Positions 16,865-26,551 are shown, counted from the stretch's first letter. The stretch is 64,000 nucleotides of DNA from Thalassobaculum fulvum (GCF_014652915.1 NZ_BMZS01000013.1:62001-126000); one strand, 5' to 3'. Translations and numbers: made by a program. Notes: a model not told the origin generated them from the letters alone.

Positions 16865-18262
16865 ATGAGCGACCCCGTCGTCGATCATCTGTTGGCGCGC
16901 CACGACGCCATCGTGACCGACCTCATGACCCTGCTGCGGATGCCCAGCGTCAGCGCCGACCCGGCCTTCGCCCGGGGCATGGACGATGCCCGCCGGTTCC
17001 TGCTGGACCGCCTGACCGCGATCGGCATGGAGAACGTCCGGCTGCTCGACGGCGGTGGCCAGCCGGCAGTGTACGGCGACTGGCTGCACGCGCCCGGCAG
17101 GCCGACCCTGCTGGTCTACGGTCACTACGACGTGCAGCCGCCGGACCCGCTCGACGCCTGGACCACGCCGCCGTTCGAGCCGGCGATCCGCGACGGCAAG
17201 CTGTTTGCCCGCGGCGCCTCCGACGTGAAGGGCTCGACCATGATCGCCATCGAGGCGGTCGCCGCCCTGCTGGCGGTCGAGGGGTGCTGCCCGGTCAACG
17301 TGAAGTTCTTCCTCGAGGGCGAGGAGGAGACCGGCAGCCCGAGCCTGCGGGCGATCATCGGGCGCTACCGCGACCTGCTGCGGGCCGACGGCGTGCTGTC
17401 GGCCGACGGCGGCCGCGCCAGCCGGGAACTGCCGACCGTCAATACCGGGGCGCGCGGCGCCAACGGCCTGGAGTTCACCCTGCGCACGGCGTCCGGCGAC
17501 CTGCATTCCGGGCGCTACGGCGGGGCGGTGCGCAACGCCCTGCACGAGATGGCGGCGCTGATCGCGACCCTGCACGACCGCGACGGCCGGGTGGCGGTCG
17601 CGGGCTTCGACAGCGACGCGGTGCCGGTGACCGACCGCCAGCGCGCCGACGTCGCCGCATTCCCGTTCGATGAGGCCGCCTTCGTCGAGGAGGTCGGGGC
17701 GGCGCCCCACGGCGACCCGGCGTACTCGATGCGCGAGCGGATCACGCTCAGGCCCTGCCTGGACATCAATGGCATGTGGGGCGGCTATCTCGGCGCCGGT
17801 TCCAAGACCATCATCCCGGCCGAGGCGCACGCCAAGGTCTCGGTCCGGGTGGTGGCGGGTCAGGACCCGCGCCGGGTGGTCGACGCGGTTGCGGCGCACC
17901 TGCGCCGGCACTGCCCGGCCGGCGTCGAACTGACCTTCGGGCGGATCGGCGACGGCTCGCCGGCCTCGACCCTGGCCCCCGAACATCCGTTGGTGCGGGC
18001 CGCCGAGGCCGTGCTCGAGGCCGAGACCGGGCGACGCCCGATCCATGTGCGGCTGGGCGCCAGCGTGCCGATCACTGCGATCTTCAAGGAGACGATGGGG
18101 ATCGACACGCTGATGTTCGGCTTCAACCTGCCGGACGAGCCGGTGCACGCGCCGAACGAGTTCTTCCGTATGGAGTCGATCGCCATGGGCCTGCGTGCCT
18201 GGCCGGCGATCCTGCGCCGGCTCGGCGAGTTCGCGCCGGCGGATTTCCGCCCGGTAACCTGA
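16865..18262 (+). CDS. M20-family dipeptidase/metallopeptidase
   Basis: The protein is 465 aa. Metal-site motifs are 'VYGHYDVQPPDP' (His87), 'ARGASDVKG' (Asp120) and 'FLEGEEETGSPS' (catalytic Glu pair at about 153-155), typical of the M20 ArgE/DapE/carnosinase-like group. The lid domain contains 'HSGRYGGAVRNAL'. It likely hydrolyses a dipeptide or acyl-amino acid in the cytosol; the exact substrate is open. The usual GATDDKG reads GASDVKG here, so one acidic neighbour is replaced by Val. It is read from its own promoter. Confidence 0.87.
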   Translation: MSDPVVDHLLARHDAIVTDLMTLLRMPSVSADPAFARGMDDARRFLLDRLTAIGMENVRLLDGGGQPAVYGDWLHAPGRPTLLVYGHYDVQPPDPLDAWTTPPFEPAIRDGKLFARGASDVKGSTMIAIEAVAALLAVEGCCPVNVKFFLEGEEETGSPSLRAIIGRYRDLLRADGVLSADGGRASRELPTVNTGARGANGLEFTLRTASGDLHSGRYGGAVRNALHEMAALIATLHDRDGRVAVAGFDSDAVPVTDRQRADVAAFPFDEAAFVEEVGAAPHGDPAYSMRERITLRPCLDINGMWGGYLGAGSKTIIPAEAHAKVSVRVVAGQDPRRVVDAVAAHLRRHCPAGVELTFGRIGDGSPASTLAPEHPLVRAAEAVLEAETGRRPIHVRLGASVPITAIFKETMGIDTLMFGFNLPDEPVHAPNEFFRMESIAMGLRAWPAILRRLGEFAPADFRPVT

Positions 18263-18279
18263 TCCGGGGCGGCCGACCC

Positions 18280-18307
18280 TTTCAAACCGCAGTGCCGTTC
18301 CTATAGT
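18280..18307 (+). promoter_or_regulatory. TTTCAA-N16-TATAGT promoter, copy 2
   Basis: This is the second copy of the element, 38 bp before the dehydrogenase start. Hexamers, flanking bases and 16-bp spacing are all shared with copy 1. Confidence 0.55.
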
Positions 18308-18345
18308 ACGCAGCAACCGCTTAACCGAACGATCCGGAGGAAATC

Positions 18346-19824
18346 ATGGATCTCGTCAGCCGCCTGAAGGATCCGAGCCTGTTCCGCCAGCAGGCCTATG
18401 TCGACGGTGCCTGGGTCGACGCCGACGGCGGCGGCACGGTCGACGTCGACGATCCGGCGACCGGCCGGAAGATCGGCACCGTTCCGGACATGGGTGCGGC
18501 CGAGACCCGGCGCGCCATCGAGGCCGCCAACCGGGCCTGGCCGGAGTGGCGGGCCAAGACCGGCAAGGAGCGCGCCGCGATCCTGCGCCGGTGGTTCGAC
18601 CTGATGATGGCCAACCAGGACGACCTGGGCGCCATCATGACCGCCGAGCAGGGCAAGCCGTGGGCCGAGGCGAAGGGCGAGATCGCGTACGGAGCGTCGT
18701 TCGTCGAGTGGTTCGCCGAGGAGGCCAAGCGGGTCTACGGCGACATCATCCCGAACCACGCGCCCGGCAAGCGCATCGTGGTGATCAAGCAGCCGGTCGG
18801 CGTGGTCGGCTCGATCACGCCCTGGAACTTCCCGAACGCCATGATCACCCGCAAGTGCGCGCCGGCCCTGGCGGTCGGCTGCCCGGTGGTGATCAAGCCG
18901 GCGAAGATGACCCCGTACTCGGCGCTGGCCCTGGCCGAGCTGGCCGAGCGCGCCGGCTTCCCGAAGGGCGTGTTCAACGTGGTGATCGGCAAGAGCGCCA
19001 GCGCCATCGGCACCGAGCTGGCCACCAACCCGATCGTCCGCAAGATCGGCTTCACCGGCTCGACGCCGATCGGCAAGGAACTGATGAAGCAGGCCGCCGG
19101 CACCGTGAAGAAGATCAGCCTGGAGCTCGGCGGCAACGCGCCGATGATCATCTTCGATGACGCCGACATCGACGCCGCGGTGCAGGGCACCATCGCCTCG
19201 AAGTTCCGCAACGCCGGCCAGACCTGCGTGTGCGCCAACCGCATCTTCGTGCAGGACGGCATCTACGACCGCTTCTCCGAGGCGCTGTCGGCGGCGGTCG
19301 GCGCGATGAAGCAGGGTGGCGGCTTCGAGGACGGCGTTGTGCTCGGCCCGCTGATCGAGGGTGCCGCCGTCGACAAGGTCGAGGAGCACGTGCAGGACGC
19401 CGTCGCCAAGGGCGCCAAGGTCGCCTATGGCGGCCAGCGGCTCGCCGACATGGGCCCGAACTTCTACAAGCCGACGGTGCTGACCGGCACCACGCCGGAC
19501 ATGAAGATCTTCCGCGAGGAGACCTTCGGCCCGGTCGCCCCGCTGTTCCGCTTCAAGGACGAGGCCGAGGTGATCCGGCACGCCAACGACACCGAGTACG
19601 GGCTGGCGTCGTACTTCTACGCCCGCGACCTCGGCCGGGTGTGGCGGGTCGCCGAGGCGCTGGAGTACGGCATGGTCGGCGTCAACGAAGGCGTGATCTC
19701 GACCGAGGTGGCGCCGTTCGGCGGCATGAAGGAGTCCGGCCTCGGCCGAGAGGGCTCGAAGTACGGCGCCGACGAGTTCGTCGAGCTGAAGTACATCCTG
19801 ATGGGCGGCATCGGGGCGCCGTAA
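18346..19824 (+). CDS. gabD: NAD(P)-dependent succinate-semialdehyde dehydrogenase
   Basis: The protein is 492 aa, matching the GabD family. Visible motifs are 'GSITPWNFPNAM' (cofactor and oxyanion region), 'VIKPAKMTPYSALALAELA', 'GFTGSTPIGKEL', the catalytic Glu in 'LELGGNAP', and nucleophile Cys294 in 'NAGQTCVCANR'. It oxidises succinic semialdehyde to succinate in GABA breakdown; other aldehydes such as glutarate semialdehyde are possible. The start has GGAGGAAATC directly upstream. No GABA aminotransferase is adjacent, although an omega-aminotransferase lies at 58.9 kb. Confidence 0.88.
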   Translation: MDLVSRLKDPSLFRQQAYVDGAWVDADGGGTVDVDDPATGRKIGTVPDMGAAETRRAIEAANRAWPEWRAKTGKERAAILRRWFDLMMANQDDLGAIMTAEQGKPWAEAKGEIAYGASFVEWFAEEAKRVYGDIIPNHAPGKRIVVIKQPVGVVGSITPWNFPNAMITRKCAPALAVGCPVVIKPAKMTPYSALALAELAERAGFPKGVFNVVIGKSASAIGTELATNPIVRKIGFTGSTPIGKELMKQAAGTVKKISLELGGNAPMIIFDDADIDAAVQGTIASKFRNAGQTCVCANRIFVQDGIYDRFSEALSAAVGAMKQGGGFEDGVVLGPLIEGAAVDKVEEHVQDAVAKGAKVAYGGQRLADMGPNFYKPTVLTGTTPDMKIFREETFGPVAPLFRFKDEAEVIRHANDTEYGLASYFYARDLGRVWRVAEALEYGMVGVNEGVISTEVAPFGGMKESGLGREGSKYGADEFVELKYILMGGIGAP

Positions 19825-19844
19825 GGCGCTCCCGGGCCGCGGGG

Positions 19845-20888
19845 CTACCGCCGGGCCGCCATGGCGGCCCGGTACTGCTCGATCGAGATCTCGCCGGCCA
19901 GGAACCGCCGCTGCAGTTCTTCGCGGCTGCTGCCGGAAAGGCCGGTCACCGCGCCGGTCGCGGAAGCGGGTGCCGGTGCCGCCGTCCGGTCCGGCGCCGA
20001 CGCAGCGCCCGGCCGGGCGTGCACGACCTCCTCGCGGATCACGGTTCCGCTGGACAGCCAGTCGACCCGCTCCCGGGTGAGGTAGGGGGCGTAGTAGACC
20101 GGCCCGCTCGCCAGGGCCTTCGGGCGGACCGTGCGCATGGGCCAGCGGCTCAGGCCCAGTTTCGCCATGCCGGCGCGGGCACGGCCCTCGTCGATCGCGT
20201 GTTCGACGAACGGGCTCGAGAACACCCGGACCCACTTGGCGCCGGCACCGCCGCCGATGTCGGGGCGCTCGTCGTAGTACCGCCTGGTGCCGAACAGGAA
20301 CTCGCCGAGATAGACGACCTCGCCGGGCTCTACCGTGAAACGGGGCGCGTCGGGGCTCAGGGTGCCGTCCTCGCCGAGATAGACCAGCGGCGACCGGCCG
20401 CGCTTGCCGAACCGCGCTTCCTCGGCCGCCCGCTCGGCATTGGCCGCCGTTCCGAGAACCGCCAGGGACGCCAGGCCGACCAGCCCCATGGAGGCCGCCT
20501 GTCCGGCGCTGTCCCGGAAGTTGAGGTCCATGAACAGCCCGCTCTGCTGTGCCGGGACCAGCCCGGTCACCGCATATTCGCCGGGCCGGACCGTGAAGGC
20601 GGCGTAGCGCTCGTCGCGCTCGAGCATGCCGCCGAACTGCCGGAACGCCACCTCGTTGGTGCCGTCGGAGGGTTCCGGCCGGCCGGTCCGGGGGTCGAGC
20701 CGGTTCATGGCGACCGACCAGAAGATCGGGTCTTCTTCCTTGACCGATTCGAAGCCGAACAGGATGACGCCGTTGGAAGCGGCCGCGGCGCTTCCGTCGC
20801 CGGCCTGGGCCAGCTCGTTGCCGGCCGTCAGCTTCACGCACCCGCCCAGAAACAGGCCGAGCGCGAGCGCGTAGATCGCCCCGTGCAT
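19845..20888 (-). CDS. Hypothetical lipoprotein with SHOCT-like C-terminus
   Basis: The protein is 347 aa. The signal ends in lipobox LGGC at about residue 17. The middle is a beta-rich domain ('PGEYAVTGLVPAQ', 'VEPGEVVYLGEFLFG') that resembles proteins binding small molecules at the envelope, but I do not recognise the family. After a Pro/Ala linker the last 28 residues ('REELQRRFLAGEISIEQYRA') look like a SHOCT oligomerisation motif. The start at 20888 has GGGGGATG upstream and was preferred over the long antisense extension through gor. Confidence 0.7.
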   Translation of the reverse strand: MHGAIYALALGLFLGGCVKLTAGNELAQAGDGSAAAASNGVILFGFESVKEEDPIFWSVAMNRLDPRTGRPEPSDGTNEVAFRQFGGMLERDERYAAFTVRPGEYAVTGLVPAQQSGLFMDLNFRDSAGQAASMGLVGLASLAVLGTAANAERAAEEARFGKRGRSPLVYLGEDGTLSPDAPRFTVEPGEVVYLGEFLFGTRRYYDERPDIGGGAGAKWVRVFSSPFVEHAIDEGRARAGMAKLGLSRWPMRTVRPKALASGPVYYAPYLTRERVDWLSSGTVIREEVVHARPGAASAPDRTAAPAPASATGAVTGLSGSSREELQRRFLAGEISIEQYRAAMAARR

Positions 20889-21012
20889 CGCAACATCCCC
20901 CGCATCCGCCGGGGCCGGACCGGCAGCCCGGCATGTCGGGTGATTGCCAGATTCCACCGATGGCTGCAACGCCGCGGTTCCGGACCTGCTCGTTCCCCTT
21001 CGGCACGAGACC

Positions 21013-21041
21013 GTGAACGGCGCGCGGGTTTCGCCTAGAGT
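21013..21041 (+). promoter_or_regulatory. Putative gor promoter
   Basis: GTGAAC and TAGAGT are 17 bp apart, 51 bp before the gor start. The -10 context CCTAGAGTGCGC resembles the CCTATAGTACGC elements at 16.8 and 18.3 kb. Confidence 0.4.
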
Positions 21042-21092
21042 GCGCGTCACCAGATACGCCAACGTTCGCTTTCGACCAGCAGGGGCCCCGTC

Positions 21093-22475
21093 ATGGCACG
21101 CTACGACTACGACCTGATCACCATCGGCGCCGGTTCCGGCGGCGTGCGGGCCTCGCGGCTGGCCGGGCGCTATGGCGCCAAGGTCGCGGTGGTCGAGGAA
21201 CTGCGGGTCGGCGGTACCTGCGTGCTGCGCGGCTGTGTGCCGAAGAAGCTGCTGGTCTACGGCTCGCACCTGCGCCACGAGATCGAGGACATGGCCGGCT
21301 ACGGCTGGTCGGTCGAGGGCGTCAGCCACGACTGGGGGGCGATGATCGCGGCCAAGGAGAAGGAGCTCGATCGTCTTCACGGCATCTACATGAACCTGCT
21401 GAAGGGCGCCGGGAACACGGTGCTGGACGGCCGCGGCGTGGTGGTCGACCCGCACACCGTCGCGGTCGACGGCAAGCGCTACACCGCCGAGCGGATCCTG
21501 ATCGCAACCGGCGGCTGGCCGACCCTGCCGGACGTGCCCGGCATCGAGCATGCCATCACCTCGAACGAGGCGCTGGACCTCACGGAACGGCCGCAGCGCG
21601 TCGCCATCGTCGGCAGCGGCTTCATCGCCGTCGAGTTCGCCGGCATCTTCCACGGCTTCGGCAGCGAGACCCACCTGATCTACCGGGCCGACAAGGTGCT
21701 GCGCGGGTTCGACGAGGACGTCCGCACGGCGCTGACCGCCGAGCTCGAGAAGAAGGGCATCAACCTGCTGCCGGAGACCCTGCCGACCCGGATCGAGAAG
21801 GCCGACGGCTGCTACGTCGTCCATCTCTCCGACGGCGAGACACTGGAGGTCGACGCGATCATGTACGCGACCGGCCGAGCGCCCAACACCAAGGGGCTCG
21901 GTCTGGCGGAGGCCGGCGTCGAGCTGACCGCCAACGGCGCGGTGAAGGTCGACGAATGGTCGCGCTCGTCGGTGCCGTCGATCTGGGCGATCGGCGACGT
22001 CACCGACCGCATCCAGCTCACCCCGGTTGCGCTGGCCGAGGGCCAGGCCTTCGCCGAGACCGAGTTCAACGGCAACCCGATCAGGCCGGACCACGACGAC
22101 GTGCCGAGCGCGGTGTTCAGCCAGCCGCCGGTCGGCACGGTCGGCCTGACCGAGGCCCAGGCGCGCGAGAAGTACGGCGATCTGGACGTCTACGTGTCCG
22201 GCTTCCGGCCGATGAAGTACACGCTGACCCACAACACCGAACGCGGCTTCATGAAGCTGATCGTCGACCGCGGCAGCCAGCGCGTGGTCGGCGCCCACAT
22301 GCTCGGCGTCGACGCCCCGGAGATCATCCAGGGCGTGGCGATCGCGGTGCGGATGGGCGCCACCAAGCGCGACTTCGATCGCACCATCGGCATCCACCCG
22401 ACCGCGGCCGAGGAGTTCGTCACCATGCGCGAGAAGCGCCCCGAGCCGCAGCCGGGCCAGGAGGCGGCGGAGTAG
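21093..22475 (+). CDS. gor: Glutathione-disulfide reductase
   Basis: The protein is 460 aa. The FAD-binding N-terminus ('LITIGAGSGGVRASRLA') is followed by the redox disulfide Cys43/Cys48 in 'GGTCVLRGCVPKK', an NADPH-binding Rossmann segment ('VGSGFIAVEFAGIF', with basic residues 'YRADKVLRGFD') and the C-terminal dimer region with His in 'GIHPTAAEEF'. It regenerates GSH from GSSG in the cytosol. The 'VLRGC' spacing and the absence of a lipoyl-dehydrogenase context favour Gor over Lpd or mercuric reductase. Confidence 0.93.
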   Translation: MARYDYDLITIGAGSGGVRASRLAGRYGAKVAVVEELRVGGTCVLRGCVPKKLLVYGSHLRHEIEDMAGYGWSVEGVSHDWGAMIAAKEKELDRLHGIYMNLLKGAGNTVLDGRGVVVDPHTVAVDGKRYTAERILIATGGWPTLPDVPGIEHAITSNEALDLTERPQRVAIVGSGFIAVEFAGIFHGFGSETHLIYRADKVLRGFDEDVRTALTAELEKKGINLLPETLPTRIEKADGCYVVHLSDGETLEVDAIMYATGRAPNTKGLGLAEAGVELTANGAVKVDEWSRSSVPSIWAIGDVTDRIQLTPVALAEGQAFAETEFNGNPIRPDHDDVPSAVFSQPPVGTVGLTEAQAREKYGDLDVYVSGFRPMKYTLTHNTERGFMKLIVDRGSQRVVGAHMLGVDAPEIIQGVAIAVRMGATKRDFDRTIGIHPTAAEEFVTMREKRPEPQPGQEAAE

Positions 22476-22497
22476 GGGGCATAGCGCCCGTCGCCCC

Positions 22498-22621
22498 GTG
22501 GGTTCCGGGTCGCGCTCCGCTTGCCCGGAATGACGAGGATTTTGGAAAGGGTTGCTCGCCTTCTACTTCTCTCCGTCATTCCGGACCGGGCCGCCGGCGG
22601 CGGCACGGAGCCGGAACCTAC
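22498..22621. repeat. Intergenic palindromic repeat, copy A
   Basis: The element starts GTGGGTTCCGG and ends CCGGAACCTAC (one mismatch in the inverted arms). Inside it are CCCGGAATGACG (22524-22535) and CGTCATTCCGG (22574-22584). Its left half closely matches the reverse complement of the right half of the element at 30154-30277, so the two are dispersed copies of one REP-like family. Confidence 0.65.
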
Positions 22622-22639
22622 AGAGCGACGGGCGTCCGC

Positions 22640-22933
22640 TTACCCCTTCACCTCGACCTCGATGAACACGATGTCGTGGTCGTCGTCGTTGATCACGTCG
22701 TGCTCGACGCCGAGCGGGCGGGAGTAGGCCTGGCCGGCGACCATCTCGGCGGCGACGTCGCCGTTGGCGGTGGCGATCTTCAGCTTGCCGCCCTGGATCG
22801 GCACCACGACGTACGGCATTTCGTGGCGGTGCCAGCTGGTGGCCCCGCCCTTCGGGATGCGCCATTCGGTGACCCGGACGCGCTCGTCGTCGACCTGAAC
22901 GGTCGGGGTCGCCGGGAGGTATTCGGTGGCCAT
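22640..22933 (-). CDS. Small cupin-domain protein
   Basis: The protein is 97 aa and consists of a single cupin. The metal motif '[21 protein letters not shown]' is split across positions of about 29-49, with His residues in 'WHRHEMPY', and the second motif is '[11 protein letters not shown]'. Cupins of this size are often metal-binding sensors or dioxygenase-like subunits; no activity can be assigned. The ATG at 22933 has GGAG upstream and gives a compact domain. Confidence 0.8.
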   Translation of the reverse strand: MATEYLPATPTVQVDDERVRVTEWRIPKGGATSWHRHEMPYVVVPIQGGKLKIATANGDVAAEMVAGQAYSRPLGVEHDVINDDDHDIVFIEVEVKG

Positions 22934-23109
22934 CTGCAAGACTCCGGTTGGCTGGTTCGGCTCGACGATGGCGCGGCCGACCGCTCGGTGCAACGGTCAA
23001 CCCGGCCGGCACCGCCCGAATCGGCTGGAAGAGCCGCGGAGCGGCTGGTAGAACCGGCCGGTCCGATCCAGGAAACGCCCCGAACGGGGAGCACCGCAGG
23101 GAGGGTGCG

Positions 23110-24498
23110 ATGATGCGCGAGTGGAGCCCGTCGAGCTGGCGTTCGAAGCCGATCCACCAGCAGCCGCAGTACCCGGACAGCGACCGGGTGCGGCAGGTCG
23201 AACAGACCCTGCAGAGCTTCCCGCCGCTGGTGTTCGCCGGCGAGGCGCAGCGCCTGCGCCACGCGCTGGGCGACGTCGCCGACGGCAAGGCGTTCCTGCT
23301 GCAGGGCGGCGACTGCGCCGAGAGCTTCGCCGAGTTCTCCGCCGACAACATCCGCGACACCTTCCGGGTGTTCCTGCAGATGGCGGTGGTGCTGACCTTC
23401 GGTGCGGCCTGCCCGATCGTGAAGGTCGGCCGGATGGCCGGGCAGTTCGCCAAGCCGCGCTCGTCCGACGTCGAGGCGATCGACGGCGTGACCCTGCCGA
23501 GCTACCGCGGCGACATGATCAACGCCATGGAGTTCACCGCCGACGCCCGCACGCCCGACCCGGACCGGCTGCTGCGCGTCTACAACCAGTCGGCGGCGAC
23601 CCTGAACCTGCTGCGCGCCTTCGCCCAGGGCGGCTTCGCCAACCTGGAGGAGATCCATTCCTGGACCCTGTCGTTCCTGTCGGACGCCCCGCAGAACGAC
23701 CGGTTCGAGCAGCTGGCGGCCCGCATCGAGGAATGCCTGGCGTTCATGCGGGCCTGCGGCCTGACCCCGGACAACGTCCAGCAGCTGCGCGAGACCGACT
23801 TCTACACCAGCCACGAGGCGCTGCTGCTCGGCTACGAGGAGTCGATGACCCGCAAGGACACCATCACCGACGACAAGGGCTGGTACAACACCGCCGCCCA
23901 CATGGTGTGGATCGGCGACCGCACCCGCCAACTCGACGGGGCGCATGTCGAGTACTGCCGGGGCATCCACAACCCGATCGGCATGAAGTGCGGCCCCAGC
24001 CTCGATCCGGACGAGCTGATCCGGCTGATCGACACGCTGAACCCGAAGAACGACCCCGGTCGCCTCACCCTGATCGCCCGGTTCGGCTCGGACAAGGTCA
24101 AGGAGGCGCTGCCGAGGCTCATCCGGGCGGTCGAGCGCGAGGGCCGCAAGGTGATCTGGTCCTGCGACCCGATGCACGGCAATACGGTCAAGTCGTCCAC
24201 CGGCTACAAGACCCGGCCGTTCGACCGGATCCTGTCGGAGGTGCGCAGCTTCTTCGAGGTGCACGAGGCCGAGGGCACCTATGCCGGCGGCGTGCACTTC
24301 GAGATGACCGGCCAGGACGTCACCGAATGCATCGGCGGCGCCACCCGGATCACCGAGCACGCGCTCGCCGACCGCTACCACACGCACTGCGATCCGCGCC
24401 TGAACGCCTCGCAGTCGCTGGAGCTGGCGTTTCTGATTGCCGACATGCTGCGGCGGCGGCGCACCGGGACCGCCGCCCCCCTGAAGGCGGCGTCCTGA
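23110..24498 (+). CDS. aroF: 3-deoxy-7-phosphoheptulonate synthase, class II
   Basis: The protein is 462 aa, the length of plant-like class II DAHP synthases. It opens with '[19 protein letters not shown]' and contains '[11 protein letters not shown]', '[15 protein letters not shown]', 'LPSYRGDM', '[16 protein letters not shown]', 'GIKC'-like 'GMKCGPSL', '[10 protein letters not shown]' and '[15 protein letters not shown]', which together define the class II fold and metal site. It condenses PEP with erythrose-4-phosphate to start the shikimate pathway. Other aro genes are absent nearby. The start has GGAGG six bases upstream. Confidence 0.95.
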   Translation: MMREWSPSSWRSKPIHQQPQYPDSDRVRQVEQTLQSFPPLVFAGEAQRLRHALGDVADGKAFLLQGGDCAESFAEFSADNIRDTFRVFLQMAVVLTFGAACPIVKVGRMAGQFAKPRSSDVEAIDGVTLPSYRGDMINAMEFTADARTPDPDRLLRVYNQSAATLNLLRAFAQGGFANLEEIHSWTLSFLSDAPQNDRFEQLAARIEECLAFMRACGLTPDNVQQLRETDFYTSHEALLLGYEESMTRKDTITDDKGWYNTAAHMVWIGDRTRQLDGAHVEYCRGIHNPIGMKCGPSLDPDELIRLIDTLNPKNDPGRLTLIARFGSDKVKEALPRLIRAVEREGRKVIWSCDPMHGNTVKSSTGYKTRPFDRILSEVRSFFEVHEAEGTYAGGVHFEMTGQDVTECIGGATRITEHALADRYHTHCDPRLNASQSLELAFLIADMLRRRRTGTAAPLKAAS

Positions 24499-24611
24499 CG
24501 GCGATCCTCCGCGGCAGCGTTGCCCGGAGCGCATAACTCCTTCGCCGAGCGACCGTTGTCGGTTCGACGGACGTCGCGTTATCGTGCCGCGTGCAACGGC
24601 CGGAGCCGGCA

Positions 24612-25817
24612 ATGAATGCGATAGATCGTGAGGCCGCCGTCCCAGACCCGGAGGAAAGCGCCGGAGAGGTCGAGTGGATGTCGACGACCCGCCACCCGAC
24701 GGACGCGACGCTGTCCGGCTATGTGGACAAGTATTTCCTGCGGACCAAGGAGTGCGTGCGCCGGTTCGGCGACAAGCGCGTCACCTACGCGGTGTTCATG
24801 CGCCGGCCCGTCACCTGCGCGCCGCGCCTGGCGGTCGAGTGGATCGAGGCGATGGCGGCGGCCCGCGGCACCAGCGTCGACATCCAGCTGACCCACCGCG
24901 AGGGCGCCTGGGTCGGGGCCGGCGAGCCAATCCTGTACATCTCGGGTTCGCTGTTCCATCTGGTCGACCTCGAGACCCAGTACCTGCAGAAGCTCGGGGC
25001 CGCCTGCGTGGCGGCCTACAACGCCTACACCATGTGCGTGGAGCTGCCGGAGACCGCGTTCCTGGCGATGGACGCGCGGCACTGCGCCGGCACCGAGATG
25101 GCCGAGATCATGGCCTACGGCGCCAGCGTCGGCTCCGAGAAGGCCAAGAAGAAGGTCGGTGCCAAGGGCTTCATCGGCAATGCTTCCGACGCGACGGCGC
25201 ACTACTTCGGCCAGCCGCGCGGCTACGGGACCATGCCGCACGCGCTGATCGGCTATGCCGGCTCGACGGTGCGGGCCGCCGAGATGTTCCACGACACCCA
25301 CCCGTCCGAGAACCTGACGGTGCTGGTCGACTATTTCGGCCAGGAGATCACCGACTCCCTCGCGGTCTGCCGGAAGTTCCCGGAACTGGCGGCGGCCGGC
25401 CGGCTGGCGGTCCGCCTGGACACCCATGGCGGCCGTTACATCGAGGGGCTCGACATGGCGGAGTCGTACAGGGTCCTCGACCGCAACGCGCCCGAGGCGA
25501 TCCGCGGCTACCGCTCGGAGGCCGAGCTGAAGTCGCTGATCGGCACCGGCGTGTCGGCGGCCGCGATCTGGCACACCCGCGAGCAGCTCGACCAGGCCGG
25601 CTATCCGGCGGTGCGGATCGTCGCGTCGTCCGGATTCGGGCCGGAGAAGTGCCGGGTGATGGCACTGGCCAAGGCGCCGGTGGACGTCATCGGCACCGGT
25701 TCCTATCTTCCCGAGAAGTGGAGCGAGACCTACGCGACGGCCGACATCATCGACTACGATGGCGAGGCCCGCGTGAAGGTCGGCCGGGAGTTTCTGCTGC
25801 GCGAAGGGGAGCGATGA
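24612..25817 (+). CDS. pncB: Nicotinate phosphoribosyltransferase
   Basis: The protein is 401 aa. Family features are 'TDATLSGYVDKYFLRTKE' near the N-terminus, 'LSGSLFHLVDLET' type helices, 'MDARHCAGTEMAEIM', 'GFIGNASDATAHYFG', 'GTMPHALIGYAGS', 'VRLDTHGGRYIEG' and 'GTGSYLPEKW'. It converts nicotinate and PRPP to nicotinate mononucleotide in NAD salvage. The start at 24612 is eight bases after GGAG. The stop overlaps the start of an amidotransferase gene (ATGA), so both are translated together. Confidence 0.88.
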   Translation: MNAIDREAAVPDPEESAGEVEWMSTTRHPTDATLSGYVDKYFLRTKECVRRFGDKRVTYAVFMRRPVTCAPRLAVEWIEAMAAARGTSVDIQLTHREGAWVGAGEPILYISGSLFHLVDLETQYLQKLGAACVAAYNAYTMCVELPETAFLAMDARHCAGTEMAEIMAYGASVGSEKAKKKVGAKGFIGNASDATAHYFGQPRGYGTMPHALIGYAGSTVRAAEMFHDTHPSENLTVLVDYFGQEITDSLAVCRKFPELAAAGRLAVRLDTHGGRYIEGLDMAESYRVLDRNAPEAIRGYRSEAELKSLIGTGVSAAAIWHTREQLDQAGYPAVRIVASSGFGPEKCRVMALAKAPVDVIGTGSYLPEKWSETYATADIIDYDGEARVKVGREFLLREGER

Positions 25818-26545
25818 GCCGCGATCGGGTTCTGATTCTCGTCCATCAGAGGCATTCCACACCGGGTCGGGTCGGCCAATTGCTCGAGGCGCGCGGCTAC
25901 ACGCTGGACCGCCGCTGTCCCTGCATCGAGCATCCCCTGCCGGCCGACCCGCGGGACTATGCCGCGGTGGTGGTGTTCGGCGGGCCGATGAGCGCGAACG
26001 ACTGCGGCACCCTGGCCGGCATCCGGCACGAGATCGACTTCACCAAGCGGGTCCTGGACGCCGACGTGCCCTATCTCGGCATCTGTCTCGGCGGTCAGAT
26101 CCTGGCCCGGGCACTCGGCGGCACGGTGGAGCCGCACCCGGAGGACCACGTCGAGATCGGCTACACCAGGGTCGAGCCGGTTCCCGGGGCCGAGTCACTG
26201 TTCGAGCACTCCCGGTTCTTCTTCCAGTGGCACCGCGAGGGGTTCGACGTGCCGCCGGGCGCCGAGCTGCTGGCCACCGGCACCAACTCGTTCCCGAACC
26301 AGGCGTTCCGGGTCGGCGACCGGACCTACGGGCTGCAGTTCCACCCCGAGATGACCTTGGAGATGATCCACCGCTGGAACATGGGCGGCGGGCATCGACT
26401 GAACGCGCCGGGGGCGCAGCCGAAGCGGGCCCACGTCAAGGGCTACGAGCTGTTCGACGCCGGAATCGAGCGCTGGACCAACGCGCTGTTCGACCGGATG
26501 GGGCTGCACGGGGTGCCGGTCCGGCACGCCGAAGCGGCGGAGTAG
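25814..26545 (+). CDS. Class I glutamine amidotransferase-domain protein (GMP synthase-like)
   Basis: The protein is 243 aa. The class I glutaminase triad is intact: nucleophile Cys91 in 'LGICLGGQ', and His177 and Glu179 in 'LQFHPEMT'. The protein stops after this domain plus a short helical tail, so it is a free-standing amidotransferase or peptidase-like enzyme, not GuaA. The 4-bp overlap with pncB suggests a role near NAD salvage, such as feeding ammonia or handling a glutamyl compound; that is inference. Confidence 0.82.
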   Translation: MSRDRVLILVHQRHSTPGRVGQLLEARGYTLDRRCPCIEHPLPADPRDYAAVVVFGGPMSANDCGTLAGIRHEIDFTKRVLDADVPYLGICLGGQILARALGGTVEPHPEDHVEIGYTRVEPVPGAESLFEHSRFFFQWHREGFDVPPGAELLATGTNSFPNQAFRVGDRTYGLQFHPEMTLEMIHRWNMGGGHRLNAPGAQPKRAHVKGYELFDAGIERWTNALFDRMGLHGVPVRHAEAAE

Positions 26546-26551
26546 CCGCGC

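Noticed and set aside
18301..21006. Open frame of 901 codons on the minus strand
   Set aside because: It covers the dehydrogenase gene on the opposite strand. The dehydrogenase has full family motifs and a ribosome site; the antisense frame has neither.
19845..22397. Full 850-codon form of the lipoprotein gene
   Set aside because: The first 500 codons are antisense to gor. A start at 20888 with a good ribosome site and a lipobox gives the sensible protein.
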